Positions 59,265 to 64,000 of a DNA stretch of 64,000 bases are shown here, in pieces. Source of the DNA: Haladaptatus sp. R4 (GTDB lineage: Archaea; Halobacteriota; Halobacteria; Halobacteriales; Haladaptataceae). Position numbers and translations under genes: made by a program. The notes under the pieces were generated by a model. It worked only from the letters and a program-made list of their open reading frames with translations, was not told where the DNA came from and did not search any database. The DNA is taken from the NCBI RefSeq assembly GCF_001625445.1, contig NZ_LWHG01000028.1:465313-529312 (forward strand). Reading direction: 5' to 3'. The stretch's first letter is position 1. Each line of letters opens with the position of its first letter.

Positions 59265-61224
59265 ATCGAAACACCTCCTCAATCGGCTCGGAGACGTTCC
59301 AATCAACCACAGGGATACCGGCACTTCGAAGATCCCCGAGTCGGAAACGCCGCGTGAGAGATGCGAAGCCGTCCGCACAGTCGGCCGAAGGTTCTCCTAT
59401 CGTCGGGTTCGGGCTGACGACAGTGACGGCGTACCCGAACGCATCGAGTCGTCGTGCAGCGTGTTTCGCTTCGTCATCACACATCGGTGAAATGAGTATC
59501 ACCTGGATATCCGAACGAATCCGCTGGTGAAACTCCTGAATCGCCGCAGTCACGTCGAGTTCCTCGTTCGGGGTGTCCCACGCGAACGCCGTCTCCTCGG
59601 CGAGAGTACGATGAATGCGACTTCGCTGTGATGCACCGGCACCCGGGGACAACCAGCACGACTCCGGTGACAGTGCTGTAACGCCAACCGGGATACTCTC
59701 CGACAGCAATTGGGTCGTGATGTATCGTCCCGCAGTAACGCTCTGTTGGACGATCGGTTCATCGGATGCACCGAGCGGTGCTAGATACGCTTCTGTTCGA
59801 GCATCGATAACGACCATCACTTTTGTGAGTCGCGACTCCCGGAAATCGACCGTCCGCAACTCGCCGGTCTTTGCCATCCGTTTCCAATCGATACGTGACA
59901 GCGAATCCCCGGAACGATACTCTCGAACCGAATGGAACTCGACACCGGAACCACTGACAGTCGCTCGTGCTTGCCCCGAATGAACCGTCGTCTCCCGTGG
60001 GAGACTCACTTCTGATTCGGGCGATTCGTTTACGAGACAGTTGATTTCGTTTGCCGTGCTCTCGACGAGTAGCTCTCGCTTCTGCACACCGGTTACGTCC
60101 CGCATGATGACGAGCGATGGGTCGAACGTATGAATTCCAGACACAGCGGTTACCGAGTACGTGAACGTGGCTCTCTTTCCCGGACGAAGTGCGGTGGTGA
60201 ATCGAGGCGAACCGTCGGTGACGGTGAGTCCGACGGGCACGCCGTCGATCAACCGGAGATCCGCGAGCGTGCTGTTACCAGTGTTTCTGATCGAGACGGT
60301 GACAGTGACATCGTCTCCCACGTCGGGTTCCGGGTCGCTGATGGTTCGCGTTATTTCGACCTCCTTCGACGGTGGGGTAGCGATACGTGTGTACCCGGCA
60401 ATAGTGATACCGAACAAGGCGAGGAGGAGGAGTCCCGGACGGACTGTGAAGATGCCGAGCCCTCCGGCAACGAGTGCTGCTGCAGTCACACCGCGCGTCC
60501 GTCCCGGTCGGGACACTTGTGAGTTCTCACCGGCGATCGACGACCAGTACTCCCGTGTCGTCGTGATTGGTGTCTCGTCAAGCGAACGTTTTGTCGCGTC
60601 GAACAGTTCGGGCGAAACGGATGTCCCACCGAATCGACTCGCAAGGTCGGCGATCGCATGCCGTGCCCGTCGTGCAAACGGTGGTTCGGTGCTCCGTAGC
60701 GAGCGAAGCCGCTGGCGCAACGACAACCTTGGAACGACATCGTCTTCGAAGAAAGCCGCTGCCCGAGAATCGTCCGTCCAGCTCCCGTCGTCGAGTCGCG
60801 TCTCTATCTCCGTTCGTGTCCACGTTTCCGTCCGTGACAGTACGGAGATCGCAATCTCCCGTAACTCAGCGCGGAGAGCGAGGCGGCTTTCGGGGTCGTC
60901 CATGCGTCGGTCGCTCCAGTCAATCCCCGCAAGACGCCGTGCGAACGATGTTCCGGGACGTTCGTACCGAGGACGATTCTCCGGTTGCAGAGATGCTCCA
61001 TGTACGACTTGCTGACCGTTTCCCGTGTCGGTCGCCGAGTTATCTCTGATAAGCAAGTATCCTGCGAGAATGACCGCCCCGAGGCCGATGATGACGAATG
61101 GTGCGGCCCGAGCGACACCCGTGAGGGTACCGATATTTGCCAGTGTCGGCGATGTAATCAGCAGGATACCCACGAGACTCGATGCGAGACCGAGGACGAG
61201 GGTTGGACGACGAATCCAGCTCAT
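59254..61224 (-). CDS. DUF58 protein fused to an N-terminal membrane/linker domain
   Basis: 656 residues. Two N-terminal membrane helices, then RYERPGTSFARRLAGIDWSDRRMDDPESRL (about 98-125), a region found as a separate gene in many haloarchaea. Next two more helices near 255, a CARDB-like beta domain (VTVTVSIRNTGNSTLADLRLID) and the DUF58 signature (FHSVREYRSGDSLSRIDWKRMAKTGELRTVDF) with a von Willebrand-like tail. DUF58 proteins work with MoxR ATPases in envelope or enzyme maturation. No MoxR gene is in the window. Start and stop overlap both neighbours. Confidence 0.8.
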   Translation of the reverse strand: MSWIRRPTLVLGLASSLVGILLITSPTLANIGTLTGVARAAPFVIIGLGAVILAGYLLIRDNSATDTGNGQQVVHGASLQPENRPRYERPGTSFARRLAGIDWSDRRMDDPESRLALRAELREIAISVLSRTETWTRTEIETRLDDGSWTDDSRAAAFFEDDVVPRLSLRQRLRSLRSTEPPFARRARHAIADLASRFGGTSVSPELFDATKRSLDETPITTTREYWSSIAGENSQVSRPGRTRGVTAAALVAGGLGIFTVRPGLLLLALFGITIAGYTRIATPPSKEVEITRTISDPEPDVGDDVTVTVSIRNTGNSTLADLRLIDGVPVGLTVTDGSPRFTTALRPGKRATFTYSVTAVSGIHTFDPSLVIMRDVTGVQKRELLVESTANEINCLVNESPESEVSLPRETTVHSGQARATVSGSGVEFHSVREYRSGDSLSRIDWKRMAKTGELRTVDFRESRLTKVMVVIDARTEAYLAPLGASDEPIVQQSVTAGRYITTQLLSESIPVGVTALSPESCWLSPGAGASQRSRIHRTLAEETAFAWDTPNEELDVTAAIQEFHQRIRSDIQVILISPMCDDEAKHAARRLDAFGYAVTVVSPNPTIGEPSADCADGFASLTRRFRLGDLRSAGIPVVDWNVSEPIEEVFRYAP

Positions 61225-61937
61225 TTCTCGGACGTGGCTGTAGTGGAATCTGCGTCGTTCATGTTCTCGGACTGTCGAATCTCGTCGAGCGCTTTTTGTG
61301 CACGCCGTTCTCGGGAGTCGTTCGGGAACTTCCCGCCATATCGAACCGAACGGAACAACTCGGTCAATTCGTGTACCGGCATCTCCGGGAGCTTTGCTCT
61401 AATCGCCCGTCGTTCGAGCTCTGCGGGAGTCTCTTGGTTTTCCCGAGGTGGGGCGAGGGACCGGACCATGGTTCGCCACGCTCGATACACGTTGTTGGTC
61501 AGTGGGAGATCGTTGACTCTCATCGAGGAAGTGGACGACTTTGGCTCGGTAACTACTCCGTCAGTTTTTTCCCCGTCGACTATTTCTCCACGTTCATCAT
61601 CAGTGGTGAGACGCCAAATGACGAGTAGCGCACCGAAGAGTAGCAGACCGATTCCGAGTGCAAGTCGAGTGAGCGTGCTACCGGATCGTATCTGACCGCT
61701 ATTCAGGCCATTCTTAACGTTTAGATTCGGCATGAGGGAGTGGGTCCCTTGTCGTTTTCCGGACTGTGATTGACTCTGGCTTGCCTGCCCTCCGGTGTGG
61801 GACTCTCCCGGAGTCTCGACAGTCGTTTTCTGCTGGTTGCTAACTGGATGTGCGGATTGCAGCGTGCTAGCGGCCATCCCGAGAATCGCTAACGCGAACA
61901 CCGCGATGAGGAGGGGAGCGACGTGGGATCGGTTCAT
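61221..61937 (-). CDS. DUF4129 membrane protein
   Basis: 238 residues. A signal/anchor helix (VAPLLIAVFALAILGMAAS), Gln/Ser-rich linker, a second helix (LTRLALGIGLLLFGALLVIW) and the C-terminal DUF4129 (NNVYRAWRTMVRSLAPPRENQETPAELERRAI, then LTELFRSVRYGG). DUF4129 is usually found with transglutaminase-like and DUF58/MoxR genes. First gene of the operon 61937-58755. Confidence 0.8.
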   Translation of the reverse strand: MNRSHVAPLLIAVFALAILGMAASTLQSAHPVSNQQKTTVETPGESHTGGQASQSQSQSGKRQGTHSLMPNLNVKNGLNSGQIRSGSTLTRLALGIGLLLFGALLVIWRLTTDDERGEIVDGEKTDGVVTEPKSSTSSMRVNDLPLTNNVYRAWRTMVRSLAPPRENQETPAELERRAIRAKLPEMPVHELTELFRSVRYGGKFPNDSRERRAQKALDEIRQSENMNDADSTTATSEK

Positions 61938-62585
61938 GAGCGGTCGACCTTTTCTGAGAATGGCTCCCTCTAGCGATTAAAAACTATTGGGATTGTTATA
62001 TTGGATGGGTTTAGACAGCGCGTTAGAGAGGTATTCTACGCTCGTTTTAGAGAGGGTTGTTGTATAAAAATCGAGAGACCGTATTCTTGGTACGAACGAG
62101 AAGGATTCCGGACTACTGTGAACTACCTCATTGCTGGCATCCATCTATCAGTCATGCGATCATCATCCCCTTCGAATAGATTCGGAGAATCAAAGCTATG
62201 AATTTCACCTATAATCGAGATTTGAACCGCTATGGTTCCTTCTCAATATCGGCGAAACGATCCACATCGAACCGAACAGTTCGAGTGTGGCTGCTGATCG
62301 TCTCAACGGTCTCACGATCTCGACTCTACCATTCCCCTTGGGAATGTAGAACGCGAGAAACGGATCCGCGAAATTGCACACATCCATCGCGACCGTCGTG
62401 TGCAAATCGAGTCGATTGCGATTGACTCGACACTGCTTCAATCGGACTGATCGAATGATTCTCGGAGTTCTTTATATATTGTCGCTGTTTCAGTTACCTA
62501 TTGAAATTGGGTTCTCAAGAGATGTGTGCAAAAATATTGGCCTTGGTGATAAAATACGATAAGGGTGATTTCGACACAACTCTGT
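61938..62585. other. AT-rich region with a degraded coding stretch
   Basis: 648 bases without an intact gene. The 5' end of the DUF4129 mRNA starts here. Between 62230 and 62387 there is a minus-strand relic (see separate entry). A 66-residue plus-strand ORF at 62001-62201 has no promoter or recognisable sequence and is not accepted. GC falls clearly below that of the first 50 kb. Confidence 0.5.
62230..62387 (-). pseudogene. Possible gene relic with a frameshift
   Basis: From ATG 62387 one frame reads MDVCNFADPFLAFYIPKGNG and RVEIVR; the next frame over continues ETVETISSHTRTVRFDVDRF and ADIEKEP to a stop at 62230. Codon choice in both parts is halophile-like, so they may once have been one protein of about 53 residues. 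No family recognised; could also be chance. Confidence 0.25.
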
Positions 62586-63389
62586 CTATTTGCTGAATTG
62601 AGCCAATTCTTGGTTGAGCTTCTCTTTTTCCTCGTAGAAGAGCGCGTGACCACTCTCGTCGAAGCGAACGAGCTCTGTGTTTTCGATCCCTTCGTGGAGC
62701 TTCTCTGCCGTCAGTTCAAACGGACAGGCTTCGTCGTGCACACCGTGACAGATGAGTGTCGGAACAGAGATGTCCGCGAGGTCAGACCGAAGGTCTATCT
62801 CGCCGACCGCTTCGATCGAATCGGCCATAGCCTGTGGCGACGATTCCATGCTCATATTCTGGAGCCAATCTTTCAGCACAGGACTCGGTGCGGAGTGAAA
62901 CATCGAATCGCCGAAGTCACTACTGACCTTCGCCCGATCCTCATAGCATCCCTCAGCAAGTCCCGTAAATGCGGCTCCATCGACGCCCTCCGGGAAGTCT
63001 GGTTTTTTGGCTAAAACGGGGCTCGCAGCACCAAGTAGCGCCAATCTTGCCACATACTCTTCGTTATGGCGGCTCATATATCGAGTGACGACACCCCCGC
63101 CCATTGAAAACCCCGCGAGTGTTACATCCTCGACATCGAGTTCGTCGAGAACTGCCTTCAGATCGTCAGCGAACATGTCGAAGTCATACTCACTCCACGG
63201 TTTACTTGACTGTCCGTAGCCACGAAGGTCAATACCGATACATCGAATGTCTTCCCTGGGGAGCTGAATGTACTGATATTCGAACATCCGGTGGCTCAGC
63301 GGCCACCCGTGAACGAACACGATTGGAGTACCCGACCCCCAGTCCTGAACGAACAATTCCACCCCTTCCTCAACTTCGATTCGAGTCAT
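62586..63389 (-). CDS. Alpha/beta hydrolase (haloperoxidase-like)
   Basis: 267 residues. PIVFVHGWPLSHRMFEYQ (oxyanion HG), LRGYGQSSKPW, nucleophile elbow AGFSMGGGVV (about residue 97), the acid in CHGVHDEACP (about 210) and His in FDESGHALFYEEK (about 249). This is the pattern of cofactor-free haloperoxidase/esterase enzymes. No signal peptide, so cytoplasmic. Shorter than neighbours in GC, but frame intact. Confidence 0.9.
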   Translation of the reverse strand: MTRIEVEEGVELFVQDWGSGTPIVFVHGWPLSHRMFEYQYIQLPREDIRCIGIDLRGYGQSSKPWSEYDFDMFADDLKAVLDELDVEDVTLAGFSMGGGVVTRYMSRHNEEYVARLALLGAASPVLAKKPDFPEGVDGAAFTGLAEGCYEDRAKVSSDFGDSMFHSAPSPVLKDWLQNMSMESSPQAMADSIEAVGEIDLRSDLADISVPTLICHGVHDEACPFELTAEKLHEGIENTELVRFDESGHALFYEEKEKLNQELAQFSK

Positions 63390-63760
63390 ACTAACCAATG
63401 GCTGGTCAACCGATGTGTATATATGCGATTTGGAAGAGTTTCAGACTAATTGACTGCATTATTTCTTCCTAAATTGTATATTAGGGTAATTTCTCAAGTT
63501 TCGAGTTTGCTCCGTTGATGAGCCATGCTCGTGAACACGACCCGAATTTCCTCGCATTCTCCGGCTACTGGAACATCGATTGCTTATAAAAGACGTGTGG
63601 CGAGCGGTGTGATCGGCGCGGTCGAGGGAGTGATCGTGAACACGAACGACGGAATATGAACACGAGTTGGGACCGATTCGTGTTCATATCCGGGCGAACT
63701 CGATTCGCTACGCGAAACCACTGGGGTCAGAGCAAATGCTCACCTAGTGAGTGTATCCGC
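63390..63760. other. Gene-free region with repeated TGAACACGA motifs
   Basis: 371 bases, no gene. GTGAACACGA at 63531-63540 and 63636-63645, ATGAACACGA at 63656-63665 and its reverse complement TCGTGTTCAT at 63678-63687. The last two form a 12-bp inverted repeat (ATATGAACACGA / TCGTGTTCATAT, 63654-63689) with a 12-nt loop. TTATAAAAG at about 63585 is a strong TATA-like box with no gene close downstream. Confidence 0.6.
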
Positions 63761-64000
63761 TATTAGAAGGATTATGGGTATTTCTGAAACAGAGGCATCT
63801 CGAAGTGGGACCTTCGCACAGATCATGGTTCAACCCAACAAGGGTACTTCTGGAACAATGGCAGAACATCATCAACACAGGTTCGTTCGAGCTTCAACCC
63901 AACAAGGGTACTTCTGGAACTCAGCGGAGGTAACGACGAAGATGTCACAATCCCATACGCTTCAACCCAACAAGGGTACTTCTGGAACCATGCATATGTT
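63761..64000 (-). CRISPR. Trailer end of a CRISPR array (runs off the right edge)
   Basis: Three full 30-bp repeats at 63827-63856, 63891-63920 and 63959-63988; the last two are identical and the first differs at base 2. On the minus strand the repeat ends GGGTTGAAGC, the 5'-handle end of haloarchaeal type I-B crRNAs, so transcription runs right to left and the leader lies outside. Spacers are 34 and 38 bp, plus 12 bp of a third at the edge. A decayed repeat at 63761-63790 keeps CTTCT-like and GGGTA blocks (about 18 of 30 matches, mostly in its right half) with a 36-bp spacer after it, as expected at the trailer. No cas genes are seen in the window. Confidence 0.92.

Noticed and set aside
62001..62201. 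66-residue plus-strand ORF in the AT-rich gap
   Set aside because: TTG start, no TATA box and no recognisable sequence.
63695..63725. Further decayed CRISPR repeat left of 63761
   Set aside because: Only a CTACGCGAAAC-like end matches weakly at the expected spacing, no better than chance.
53000..64000. Second copy of the tRNA-Val 3' end as an attachment site
   Set aside because: I scanned for CGAATCTGCCCCGACCC-like words by eye and found none; a right end may lie outside the window.

Overview
This 64 kb window is from a halophilic archaeon of the class Halobacteria. The proteins are very acidic and the DNA is GC-rich. Many mRNAs look leaderless, with a TATA-like box about 26-30 nt before the ATG. 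The gene content is diagnostic: archaeal DNA topoisomerase VI beside gyrase, Dph2, the proteasome beta subunit, ATP-dependent DNA ligase, bacterio-opsin-activator type HTH regulators, HalOD1 and HEWD proteins, and many Tat or lipobox exports. I cannot fix the genus from sequence alone.

Layout. Positions 1-30 kb are ordinary chromosome: a partial D-2-hydroxyacid dehydrogenase, hydrolases, TspO, dph2, a secreted lipase, a METTL5-like methyltransferase, a rhomboid protease, hotdog enzymes, a PAS/GAF/HTH-10 sensor-regulator, a TraB protein plus site-2 protease, purM, a cytidine deaminase, three paralogous lipoproteins, acetyltransferases, membrane proteins, small regulators and an arginase. Positions 30-39.5 kb hold the topoisomerase block: gyrB-gyrA on the minus strand, top6B-top6A on the plus strand, and a lipoprotein gene between them. 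Positions 39.5-52.5 kb carry zinc-ribbon and metallo-hydrolase genes, ATP-dependent ligase, a GCS2-fold protein, psmB, a second HTH-10/HalOD1 regulator group, adenine deaminase and a beta-helix protein.

From tRNA-Val(CAC) at 52.6 kb onward the window turns accessory and more AT-rich. It holds an overlapping operon of halovirus/plasmid-type genes, a VapBC-like toxin-antitoxin pair, a chain of overlapping microprotein, AbrB and zinc-finger genes, a Tat-exported protein with ten cysteines in its last 37 residues (halocin-like), a DUF4129/DUF58 membrane operon, a degraded stretch, an alpha/beta hydrolase, and the trailer end of a haloarchaeal CRISPR array that runs off the right edge.

A caution: nine apparent -1 frameshifts interrupt seven genes, including essential gyrA and DNA ligase. 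Each is explained by loss of one base, mostly in a short homopolymer. I read these mainly as consensus errors rather than biology, and annotate those genes as full-length loci with disrupted frames. The strongest leads for new biology are the cysteine-rich halocin-like precursor, the microprotein operon just upstream of it, the lipoprotein family mixed with a purM remnant, and the repeated TGAACACGA motif beside the CRISPR trailer.
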